IMG/VR virus record: IMGVR_UViG_3300011114_000013
Span: 1-25,501 of that record
DNA: 25,501 nt
Source: a virus
Strand: one strand, 5' to 3'
The position numbers were made by a program, and so were the translations under genes. Each line of letters begins with the position of its first letter. Within the stretch, counting starts at the first letter, position 1. This document shows, piece by piece, positions 14,304 to 20,172 of the stretch. The notes under the pieces were generated by a model. The model ran no database searches and was not told where the DNA came from. It saw only the letters and a program-made list of their open reading frames with translations.

Positions 14304-14482
14304 CACTTCTTCTCCGGTTCTGGTTTTACAAGCATCTCAGGACAGGTAGCTGTGGCCGTACAAATTGGCGGCTTGCACTCTTCCTTATCCCAATTCTTTG
14401 GGTCTTGACATGGATATCTAAAGCGGTCTTCGCACCCTGTCAAAGACAGGATTATCAGTAATGGAAACAGGAGTCTTGTCAC
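14303..14482 (-). CDS. Small cysteine-rich lipoprotein, 59 aa
   Basis: I choose the GTG at 14482, which has AAGGA with a 7-base gap. The GTG at 14503 has no ribosome binding site. A short signal (TRLLFPLLIILSLTGC) carries a good lipobox LTGC with C17 as the lipidated residue. After it come RFRYPCQDPKNWDKEECKPP and further cysteines at 36, 41 and 47. This type of small Cys/Pro/Trp lipoprotein is seen in lysis regions of other podoviruses. It may be a lysis accessory or a second outer-membrane protein; function unknown. Confidence 0.7.
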   Translation of the reverse strand: MTRLLFPLLIILSLTGCEDRFRYPCQDPKNWDKEECKPPICTATATCPEMLVKPEPEKK

Positions 14483-14642
14483 GGTTTTTCCTTTCGATCT
14501 CACGGCGTAATTTTTCCACCTTTTCCAGCTGCTGTCTCACCTCTTGCTTTTGCTCCAAGGTATCCAACAGCATAAACGCCAACAGTGGCAGCATCAAGGC
14601 AACGAGAATTACTGAAACTATCCAGCCTACTGCTCCCATCAT
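14418..14642 (-). CDS. Single-pass membrane protein with coiled coil, 74 aa
   Basis: The ATG at 14642 overlaps the previous TGA (ATGA) and follows AGAGGA. The longer reading from 14762 is rejected because its first 40 residues only shadow the preceding gene. Residues about 3-28 form a membrane helix (GWIVSVILVALMLPLLAFML). Residues about 30-56 form a charged heptad helix (EQKQEVRQQLEKVEKLRREI). It overlaps the lipoprotein gene by 65 bases. Membrane anchor plus coiled coil is similar in plan to a spanin or a lysis regulator. No family name. Confidence 0.65.
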   Translation of the reverse strand: MMGAVGWIVSVILVALMLPLLAFMLLDTLEQKQEVRQQLEKVEKLRREIERKNRDKTPVSITDNPVFDRVRRPL

Positions 14643-15319
14643 GTGATCCTCTGGTTCGTCAGGACGAAAAACAGGAGCCATAGGTATCCGATAAGGATCA
14701 AGGTCAATACCGACAATCCGGCTTTTAACCTTTGGCTTGCTTCCCTTTGCTGACGTTGCCATCGCTTCCTCTCAGCCTTTGACTCCTGCGCCAGCCTGGC
14801 GGCTTCCTGTTCTGCACCAACAATCTCACGCATCCCCATGACCTTGCTGTACAAGGCACCAAGCTCAGGAGGCGCATTCCACGTCATCGCCATTCTGATG
14901 TCCTCCACCAGTTTTTGCATCTGGTCTTGCGCCCTTACTCGTTTGATGGCAGCCTCAAACAGATTAGCGTCAGGGTCATAGACTGTTCTGGACTTCTCCT
15001 CACTTTCGCGGATATGGTCAGCGAGCTGCTGCTGCAAGTGGAAAAACTGAATGAGCTGATCTACAACGTCATTCAGTATTGCTTCCTCGTCTATCTCAAC
15101 AAACTTCTCTTTTTTCTTCTTCGCTGCTACCGGCTTGGCTTGTTGCTGCGGTTTTGGTTTGCCACCAAAGAATTGCAGTAACTGTTTCCAGAACCCATAT
15201 GCCTCTTTGCCAATTGCAATAGCTTCTTCACTTGTTTTTTTTATCTCAATAAACTGCGTTTTTGCATCACGGTAAAGCTGACAGCCTGCTTGAATTTGCT
15301 TACAGAGGCTTCCGGCCAT
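14639..15319 (-). CDS. Helical phage protein with C-terminal membrane helix, 226 aa
   Basis: ATG 15319 opens MAGSLCKQIQAGCQLYRDAK. I see a helical N-domain, a basic Lys/Gln linker (about 53-72, KPKPQQQAKPVAAKKKKEKF), long charged helices and a C-terminal membrane segment at about 201-222 (AGLSVLTLILIGYLWLLFFVL). No strong ribosome binding site is visible. The combination of coiled-coil body and tail anchor suggests a membrane-attached protein made late in infection, adjacent to the lysis genes. Family not recognised with confidence. Confidence 0.7.
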   Translation of the reverse strand: MAGSLCKQIQAGCQLYRDAKTQFIEIKKTSEEAIAIGKEAYGFWKQLLQFFGGKPKPQQQAKPVAAKKKKEKFVEIDEEAILNDVVDQLIQFFHLQQQLADHIRESEEKSRTVYDPDANLFEAAIKRVRAQDQMQKLVEDIRMAMTWNAPPELGALYSKVMGMREIVGAEQEAARLAQESKAERKRWQRQQREASQRLKAGLSVLTLILIGYLWLLFFVLTNQRIT

Positions 15320-15343
15320 GAGGCATAACGTGATTGGATCAAT

Positions 15344-15535
15344 TTACAGCCCCAGCAGCTTAGAAAACATTTGAGCAGCAAAGCCTGGCCCGAGTAGCAC
15401 AGCGGCAATGACAATGTAGATCAGGTACTCAATCCTCGTCATGCGAGCTTTACCAGACTCCAGCTTCTCTTCGATGTTCTTATATCGCTCATCGCAAGAT
15501 GCTTGGTGCGCGTAGAAGTCTGTCTCTAAACTCAT
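15344..15535 (-). CDS. Small XhlA-like membrane protein, 63 aa
   Basis: ATG 15535 overlaps the previous TGA. The first 35 residues form a charged helix (DERYKNIEEKLESGKARMTR) and residues about 36-58 a membrane helix (YLIYIVIAAVLLGPGFAA). The plan matches haemolysin XhlA-like phage proteins that act with holins, although I cannot confirm homology. It sits between the fibre chaperone and the lysis block. Confidence 0.6.
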   Translation of the reverse strand: MSLETDFYAHQASCDERYKNIEEKLESGKARMTRIEYLIYIVIAAVLLGPGFAAQMFSKLLGL

Positions 15536-15936
15536 GGCATAGCCGCTTTGATTTCGTCAGCAGTTGTTGCTGAATCAATCGCTGTTTGCATGGCGGCGTA
15601 CTTGGTTCGGATTACAGCCCGTGCAGCCTCAGCAGCTACTGCTTCGCTTGGGATAGTGGCTTTGATGTCCAGCGGTGCAAACTCAGCAGAACGTGCTGCA
15701 CGGCGGGCTTCATGGGTGATGTCTTTGGCTTTTGGCATATCAACTTTGATGCCGTTATCGTCTTTCCAAGCATTGCGGAAAGTGCGGTCACTCGGTATTC
15801 CATCGTCAGTGATAATGCGGAAAGGTACGCCAGCAGGAACATCCTTGGCGGCAATTTCTTCAATGGTTAAACCGCATTCGGGTGCTGGAACAATAATGGC
15901 AATACCATCGTCTGTTGGGTAAATAATTCTTTTCAT
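15532..15936 (-). CDS. Tail-fibre-associated protein, probable assembly chaperone, 134 aa
   Basis: ATG 15936 has a strong AAGGAG five bases upstream. The N-domain (IIYPTDDGIAIIVPAPECGL, LTIEEIAAKDVPAGVPFRII, PSDRTFRNAWK) recurs in small proteins encoded directly after phage tail fibres. The C-terminal half is Ala-rich and helical (RRAARSAEFAP, EAVAAEAARAV). Position just downstream of the fibre gene suggests a fibre-assembly chaperone, although it could also be a minor tail component. Confidence 0.65.
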   Translation of the reverse strand: MKRIIYPTDDGIAIIVPAPECGLTIEEIAAKDVPAGVPFRIITDDGIPSDRTFRNAWKDDNGIKVDMPKAKDITHEARRAARSAEFAPLDIKATIPSEAVAAEAARAVIRTKYAAMQTAIDSATTADEIKAAMP

Positions 15937-15948
15937 GGTTTCTCCTTG

Positions 15949-16668
15949 TTAACGGAAGATGGAAACGCAAGCAATTGATGTATCGGTATTAGCGCCAGCT
16001 GAGTTTCGTTGAGGGTAAATTCTTATTGATGTTGTTGCATATGCACTTGGCCCTGCTGGGCCAGTTGTGCCACTACCCATAAATTGATCTCCGTCAGTTG
16101 ATTTGCCAATAAAAACAGCATAATTTGTATCACTCATTGCAGTTGTGAAGTTTACTGTGTAGTCACCAGTGCCATTATCAGTAATGCTGGTCACATTTCC
16201 GCTTGCACGAATAGCCACAGTGCCTGTGCCATTAAAGTTTACCCAAGCACGACACATGTAAATAGGTGCAGTACCTGACACCGTAGGAATCTGTGCTGAG
16301 TCAATTGTTGGTGTTGTAAGTGTTGGGCTAGTTAATGTTTTGTTCGTTAGCGTGTCAGTTGTCGCTCTACCCACCAAAGTGTCTGTGCTTGTTGGAAGAG
16401 TCAAAGTACCTGTGTTGACAATGCTTGAAATAACTGGTGCTGTTATTGTTTTATTTGTTAATGTCTGCGTGCCTGTCTTAGTAACAATGCCAGCGCCGTC
16501 AAGCGTAGCTGCACCAGTACCGCCTTTGGCAACTTTTAAATAAGGACCAGCATCAAATAATGCATCGATTAAATCGAGGTCTGTATTTACCTTGGTCCCC
16601 CAAGTGTCTGTTGAGGCCCCTACCTCTGGCTTTGTCAGCAGTAGGTTGGTGGTGGTGGTATCTGCCAT
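15949..16668 (-). CDS. Tail fibre protein, 239 aa
   Basis: ATG 16668 follows GGGGATTAAAG. The N-terminus ([33 protein letters not shown]) is a common phage fibre attachment pattern. Residues about 64-125 carry Thr-rich TLTNKT(I/L)T-x-P repeats typical of triple-stranded fibre shafts. The C-terminal domain ([36 protein letters not shown]) is a known fibre tip domain from many proteobacterial phages. Likely role: host attachment. The downstream gene may assist its folding. Confidence 0.85.
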   Translation of the reverse strand: MADTTTTNLLLTKPEVGASTDTWGTKVNTDLDLIDALFDAGPYLKVAKGGTGAATLDGAGIVTKTGTQTLTNKTITAPVISSIVNTGTLTLPTSTDTLVGRATTDTLTNKTLTSPTLTTPTIDSAQIPTVSGTAPIYMCRAWVNFNGTGTVAIRASGNVTSITDNGTGDYTVNFTTAMSDTNYAVFIGKSTDGDQFMGSGTTGPAGPSAYATTSIRIYPQRNSAGANTDTSIACVSIFR

Positions 16669-16681
16669 TCTTTAATCCCCT

Positions 16682-17386
16682 TTACACGGCTTCTTGCCAA
16701 GTGATTGAATTGTCTGCTAAATCTGTCCAAGATTCTGAGGTGTCAGAACCTGGTGTCCAGCTGCCGGAGGAATCCGCAACTGGTGTCCATGTCTCGCCTG
16801 AATCAGACTGTGCCGTCCATGTCTCGCTGGAGTCTGGCACTGCACCCCAGCCAAAACCGATCAGCGTGCCAACAGCGCCAGCAGACTCAACGCCAATTAT
16901 CGCAACTTCAATGGTTAATCCAACAGAGCCGACACCTTCAAATCCATCAACACCAGTAATGTCTTGGAATGAGATGACCTCGGCTGACAGAATCCCCACA
17001 TCTCCAGTGGCGGCATTCCCTGAGATAGATGTAGTGCTGGTGACCCCAACAGTGCCAACCGACAAAGTCGCCACATTGCCAGTGATGGCAAATGATATCT
17101 GTGGCGTGACACTGCCAGCCGCCAATGTTGATGCATTGCCGGTAATGGCAAATGAAAGTTGTGGCGCTACTGTTCCAACATTACCTGTGGCGATTGTCCC
17201 ATCCTCTTGGATGGAAATATTGGTCAGTAGAGTGCCAACTGCGCCGGTTGAAGAATTGCCTGAGATGGCAACGGTTTTAGTGAATGAAACAGTGCCAACG
17301 GCACCAGTTGCCTGGTTACCGCTGATGACGACATTGCCTATGCCATAGACACCCTTGCCGTAATAACCTGAGCCATATGCAGCCAT
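16682..17386 (-). CDS. Repeat-rich tail/appendage protein, 234 aa
   Basis: ATG 17386 follows AGGGG. A Gly/Tyr-rich start (GSGYYGKGVYG) leads into at least six tandem 20-residue repeats (residues 19-138, consensus ISGN-x-ATG-x-VGTV). A degenerate part follows, and then five 10-residue repeats at 185-234 (DSSETWTAQS and similar, with a conserved Trp-Thr pair). No enzyme motif. The regular hydrophobic/Gly spacing fits a stacked beta structure such as a beta-solenoid. It is encoded with the tail fibre, so it is likely an appendage or shaft. Confidence 0.7.
   Translation of the reverse strand: MAAYGSGYYGKGVYGIGNVVISGNQATGAVGTVSFTKTVAISGNSSTGAVGTLLTNISIQEDGTIATGNVGTVAPQLSFAITGNASTLAAGSVTPQISFAITGNVATLSVGTVGVTSTTSISGNAATGDVGILSAEVISFQDITGVDGFEGVGSVGLTIEVAIIGVESAGAVGTLIGFGWGAVPDSSETWTAQSDSGETWTPVADSSGSWTPGSDTSESWTDLADNSITWQEAV
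16685..16834 (-). repeat. Five tandem 30-bp units encoding 10-residue Trp repeats
   Basis: The C-terminal 50 residues are five consecutive decapeptides of the form D-x-S-x-(S/T)-W-(T/Q), then a variable triplet (DSGETWTPVA, DSSGSWTPGS, DTSESWTDLA). Confidence 0.85.
16973..17332 (-). repeat. Six tandem 60-bp units encoding 20-residue repeats
   Basis: Units of exactly 20 residues (for example VAISGNSSTGAVGTLLTNIS and FAITGNVATLSVGTVGVTST) follow each other without gaps. Two adjacent units share FAITGN, and the codons show clear repeat ancestry. Confidence 0.85.
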
Positions 17387-17401
17387 GCCGCTGCCCCTTG
17401 G

Positions 17402-17839
17402 TTAAGCCAGCCGGATCAGGCCAGTGCTTGCGTCATTGGTAGGCATGGTCAGCGTAAACGTACCAGCAGTCACGGTCTGACTGCCAAAGGTATGCACGCT
17501 AACCGCTTTGTTTGACTGAGTTGAGTTGTAGATCAGGACTGCGTCAAAGGCCGTGGAAAGGGTCACAGCAGAGTAAGTGATGCTGGCGCTTGGCGTGACA
17601 AACGCTGTAGTGCCGCTGGTGCTTGGTGCGGTGCCAAAGGTCACCGTCACGCCGCCTGCGGTGTAGCCAGTGCCTGATACCTCATTTGTGGCGCTGTAAG
17701 CTGTTGTGGCCGCGCTGACAGTGGCAGAGGCTAAGTACAAGGCAGCCTTGAAAGTGTCGGCGGTGGTGGAACCTCGTGTAACTCCAACGCCAAAATTGTG
17801 GTGGCCGACAAGCAGCTCACCCTTGAAACTGGTACACAT
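17402..17839 (-). CDS. Small virion structural protein, 145-151 aa
   Basis: The ATG at 17839 lacks a ribosome binding site. The codon ATC at 17857, six codons upstream and in frame, has AAGGGA at ideal distance and extends the protein to IANTQSMCTSFKGELL. The beta-rich body (ADTFKAALYLASATVSAATT, EVSGTGYTAGGVTVTFG, AFDAVLIYNSTQSNKAV, FTLTMPTND) is a frequent phage structural family found between adaptor and tail genes. It may decorate the head or act in the tail. The HNH gene ends 19 bases before the ATC in the same frame. Confidence 0.75.
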   Translation of the reverse strand: MCTSFKGELLVGHHNFGVGVTRGSTTADTFKAALYLASATVSAATTAYSATNEVSGTGYTAGGVTVTFGTAPSTSGTTAFVTPSASITYSAVTLSTAFDAVLIYNSTQSNKAVSVHTFGSQTVTAGTFTLTMPTNDASTGLIRLA

Positions 17840-17875
17840 TGATTGTGTGTTTGCGATGATAGTTCCCTTCTTGGG

Positions 17876-18346
17876 TTATACCCAACTCACATTTTGATGT
17901 TGCCACTTCTTGCCTGATTTTAGACAACTTACATGGCCTTGAGTAATTCCAAATTCCAATGCTATTTCTTTTTGTAATTTAGTTGATTGTTTTATCAAAT
18001 CAACTTGATCAATAGTCAGTTTTGACCTTCCATGATCTTCACCAATACGCATTCTTCCTTTGCGCTTCGCATCTTGCATATTTTCTAATCTAGTTCCCAA
18101 TGCAAGATGTTCTGGATTTACGCAATTAGGCACATCACATTTGTGCATCACATCTCTTGCATCTAGTTCTCCATTAAATAAACGATAAGAGACTCTATGC
18201 GCCAATTGATTTTTTGTTGGTGATTTAAAAAATCCATATCCATTTTTTTTCATGCAATATGCTGTCCATAACCAACAACCAGAATCATGTTTATGTACAT
18301 GAGACATAAATCTTTCAACTTCTGATTGTTTTGGTTTTCCAGCCAT
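17876..18346 (-). CDS. Free-standing HNH homing endonuclease, 156 aa
   Basis: ATG 18346 lies one base after the previous stop; a longer reading from 18430 only overlaps that gene. The HNH_3-type core is complete: CWLWTAY (24-30), the AHR histidine (H50), H68 and C70 in MHKCDVPNCVNPEH, N77 and H80. A C-terminal helix-turn-helix (about 110-142, LTIDQVDLIKQSTKLQKEIA) likely reads the target site. The gene is distinctly AT-rich compared with both neighbours, consistent with horizontal acquisition into the structural operon. No intron is evident. Confidence 0.85.
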   Translation of the reverse strand: MAGKPKQSEVERFMSHVHKHDSGCWLWTAYCMKKNGYGFFKSPTKNQLAHRVSYRLFNGELDARDVMHKCDVPNCVNPEHLALGTRLENMQDAKRKGRMRIGEDHGRSKLTIDQVDLIKQSTKLQKEIALEFGITQGHVSCLKSGKKWQHQNVSWV

Positions 18347-18347
18347 A

Positions 18348-18539
18348 TTAACCAATCGACTGACTGATGCCATCAGCAAACACGCTGCGCTTGAGCGCCA
18401 TGTGGACAGATCGGTGAACCATTTCACCATCCAGCCAATACTCTACCCAGCTTGTTGTCTCGGTGTCGTTGTCCAATGAACCTTCACGCTTCTCAAGCAA
18501 TGAATCGTCCATCTCGCCCTTGGTGGTAGTGACTATCAT
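18348..18539 (-). CDS. Small conserved-looking structural-module protein, 63 aa
   Basis: ATG 18539 overlaps the adaptor stop (ATGA). The product starts MIVTTTKGEMDDSLLEKREG and includes WVEYWLDGEMVHRSVHM, a pattern I have seen in small phage proteins next to adaptor genes, with no function assigned. The C-terminus (FADGISQSIG) ends right where the HNH gene begins. I cannot exclude that a few residues were changed by that insertion. Confidence 0.7.
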   Translation of the reverse strand: MIVTTTKGEMDDSLLEKREGSLDNDTETTSWVEYWLDGEMVHRSVHMALKRSVFADGISQSIG

Positions 18540-19165
18540 CCGAATGTCCTTGCACGCGCCAACAGAGCGCCGCCAGAGGTTGAACCACGGTCATCAGCAA
18601 CTTGCAACTGCTCTAAACCAGCCAGGTATAACGATGACCACACAGAGATTCTCGCATCATCCTGCAAGTAAGGCGCAGCCTGTAACAGCGCACCGTACAG
18701 GTAAACATCCGGAGCCTGAGTCAGCAGCCAGTTGGTTGCAACAGTAGATGACAACTTGGTCAACTTGGCGTAGTACACCAGGTCAGCGGTGTACGCTCCA
18801 TCAGGAATTGGCAGCAACCGAAATTGATTGCCCACCACCGTGAAGTACAGCGGCTTACCGCTGGACAAGTAGGTGGTATTCGACAGCTGATCCATTGCCT
18901 CAATGGTCTGGAATGTCAAAGATGTCACCGGATTGGTGTCCAGCTTGATCGACTTAACTTCCATGAAGTCATCAGGCACCGTGCCGTACTCGGCGGCAGC
19001 TGCAAAGGATGCAGTGGCACGCACAATCATCTGACGTGTACGCAGCTGGCGCTCCATCTGCGCCTCTGCCAGGCTGATGAAGTCAGCAATAACAGAAGTC
19101 AAATCAGTACGGTTGAGCCAATCAGCCAGTGATGATTTAAGTTCGGTGTAGGTGGTCAATGCCAT
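18536..19165 (-). CDS. Head-tail adaptor, SU10-type, 209 aa
   Basis: ATG 19165 directly follows the previous stop (TAAATG). The helical N-domain MALTTYTELKSSLADWLNRT with FISLAEAQMERQLRTRQM, then VPDDFMEVKSIKL and a C-terminal helix bundle (WLLTQAPDVYLYGALLQAAP) match phage adaptor proteins of the SU10/P22 gp4 type. These proteins bind the portal and extend the channel to the tail. Its place after the capsid gene agrees with that role. Confidence 0.85.
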   Translation of the reverse strand: MALTTYTELKSSLADWLNRTDLTSVIADFISLAEAQMERQLRTRQMIVRATASFAAAAEYGTVPDDFMEVKSIKLDTNPVTSLTFQTIEAMDQLSNTTYLSSGKPLYFTVVGNQFRLLPIPDGAYTADLVYYAKLTKLSSTVATNWLLTQAPDVYLYGALLQAAPYLQDDARISVWSSLYLAGLEQLQVADDRGSTSGGALLARARTFG

Positions 19166-19819
19166 TTAGACTGCCTCTTTTTCAAGCTGTTCCTTCATGA
19201 CCCATGTGTGTTCATGCCGGAATTCAAACGTGCCAATATGTCCTATTTCTTTTGAGACATCATGGTCAATATACACCTTGAAACCCAATTCCTGAGCCTT
19301 CTTGCAGAAGAAGACATCCTCTCCCATGTAGCCGCGAGTGCCGGTCTGCCAAGGCATATCGAACCATGGCTCTGTCATGTTCTCAAACACTTCGCGCTTG
19401 ATCAGCATCACGCCAGTGCCAACTGAGCCAACCTCTTCTAAGCCGGTGGATTCAGGCATGGTGTAAACCTGTTGACGCTTGCCATTCTCGTCATAATTCT
19501 GCGCCGTTGGCCCTGTGGGCATACGTCTGCGCGCGCAGTTGGTTGCCACGATATCCACGTCATGCGCCATCAACCGCTGGATCATGTCCTGCGGGAAAGT
19601 CATGTCGGAGTCGATGAACAGTATGTGGCTGCAACCCTCGCGCATCGCGTCAAGGCACAGGTCGGCACGCTGATTCTGAATGAGCGTGCCTTGCAGAATC
19701 TTGAGGCTGACAGCGTCAGTAGTGTTCAGTGTGTGGTACGCCACCATATTGACCATGCAATAGGTGTAATTGGTATGAACCATGTCACGCGCTGGCGTGC
19801 AGACTGCGATGTATTTCAT
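19166..19819 (-). CDS. Phage GT-A fold glycosyltransferase, 217 aa
   Basis: ATG 19819 overlaps the previous stop (ATGA). The protein starts with a beta strand MKYIAVCTPARDM and has HILFIDSDMTFP with the metal-binding DSD at 70-72, an acceptor-side MGEDVFFCKKAQ (E167/D168 as possible base), and H194-x-G196 near the end. These are hallmarks of family 2-like GT-A glycosyltransferases. It lies inside the head gene cluster, so it may modify virion proteins or host surface sugars. The donor and acceptor cannot be read from sequence. Confidence 0.8.
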   Translation of the reverse strand: MKYIAVCTPARDMVHTNYTYCMVNMVAYHTLNTTDAVSLKILQGTLIQNQRADLCLDAMREGCSHILFIDSDMTFPQDMIQRLMAHDVDIVATNCARRRMPTGPTAQNYDENGKRQQVYTMPESTGLEEVGSVGTGVMLIKREVFENMTEPWFDMPWQTGTRGYMGEDVFFCKKAQELGFKVYIDHDVSKEIGHIGTFEFRHEHTWVMKEQLEKEAV

Positions 19820-20130
19820 ACCTGTCCTGGCCTCACTCTAAAGAACCTGTTATCGGGATCGTTCAACCATTTTTTCATGTAAACCGGATCATCCAACTTA
19901 CCCTCTGCCTTCAACTGAAAGTAGATTGACTCAGGAATGCTGGCAATATGGTGCCATTCGCCCTTCCAATCTGCTTTGTTGTCGATGGCGGCAAAGTCGC
20001 GCTTGTTGGCCTCAATGACGGCAGTCAAGTCCTGCGTTGTCTGAATCGTTGCCTCATCAGTCAGATCGTTGTAGTGCCAAGTGCGAGTGATCCCCTTCTC
20101 GGGGCTTGCATCAAAAAATCGTTTTTCCAT
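19816..20130 (-). CDS. Small conserved phage protein after the capsid gene, 104 aa
   Basis: ATG 20130 lies just after a strong hairpin that follows the capsid stop. The sequence (TWHYNDLTDEATIQTTQDLT, WKGEWHHIASIPESIYFQLK, WLNDPDNRFFRVRPGQV) resembles a family seen downstream of capsid genes in T7-like and related phages. Its LNDPD-x-R-x-FR-x-xPG ending is recognisable. No function is known to me. Confidence 0.75.
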   Translation of the reverse strand: MEKRFFDASPEKGITRTWHYNDLTDEATIQTTQDLTAVIEANKRDFAAIDNKADWKGEWHHIASIPESIYFQLKAEGKLDDPVYMKKWLNDPDNRFFRVRPGQV

Positions 20131-20137
20131 GTAAGTA

Positions 20138-20157
20138 GGGGAGGATTTCTCCTCCCC
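20138..20157 (-). other. Perfect 8-bp hairpin with GAAA tetraloop after the capsid gene
   Basis: On the minus-strand transcript GGGGAGGA pairs with TCCTCCCC around GAAA, a very stable GNRA loop. It lies between the capsid fusion stop (20173) and the next ATG (20130). No T run follows in the transcription direction, so it may be an RNA-stabilising or partial-attenuation element. It also sequesters a GGAGG motif. Confidence 0.5.
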
Positions 20158-20172
20158 TTTCCTCTTATTTGA

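Noticed and set aside
14643-14762. N-terminal extension of the coiled-coil membrane protein
   Set aside because: It overlaps the C-terminal membrane helix of the preceding gene in another frame. The ATG at 14642 has the better ribosome binding site and stop overlap.
16685-17332. Repeats as a CRISPR array
   Set aside because: The repeats are in-frame coding units without unique spacers.
18347-18430. N-terminal extension of the HNH endonuclease
   Set aside because: It overlaps the preceding small gene and does not resemble HNH protein starts.
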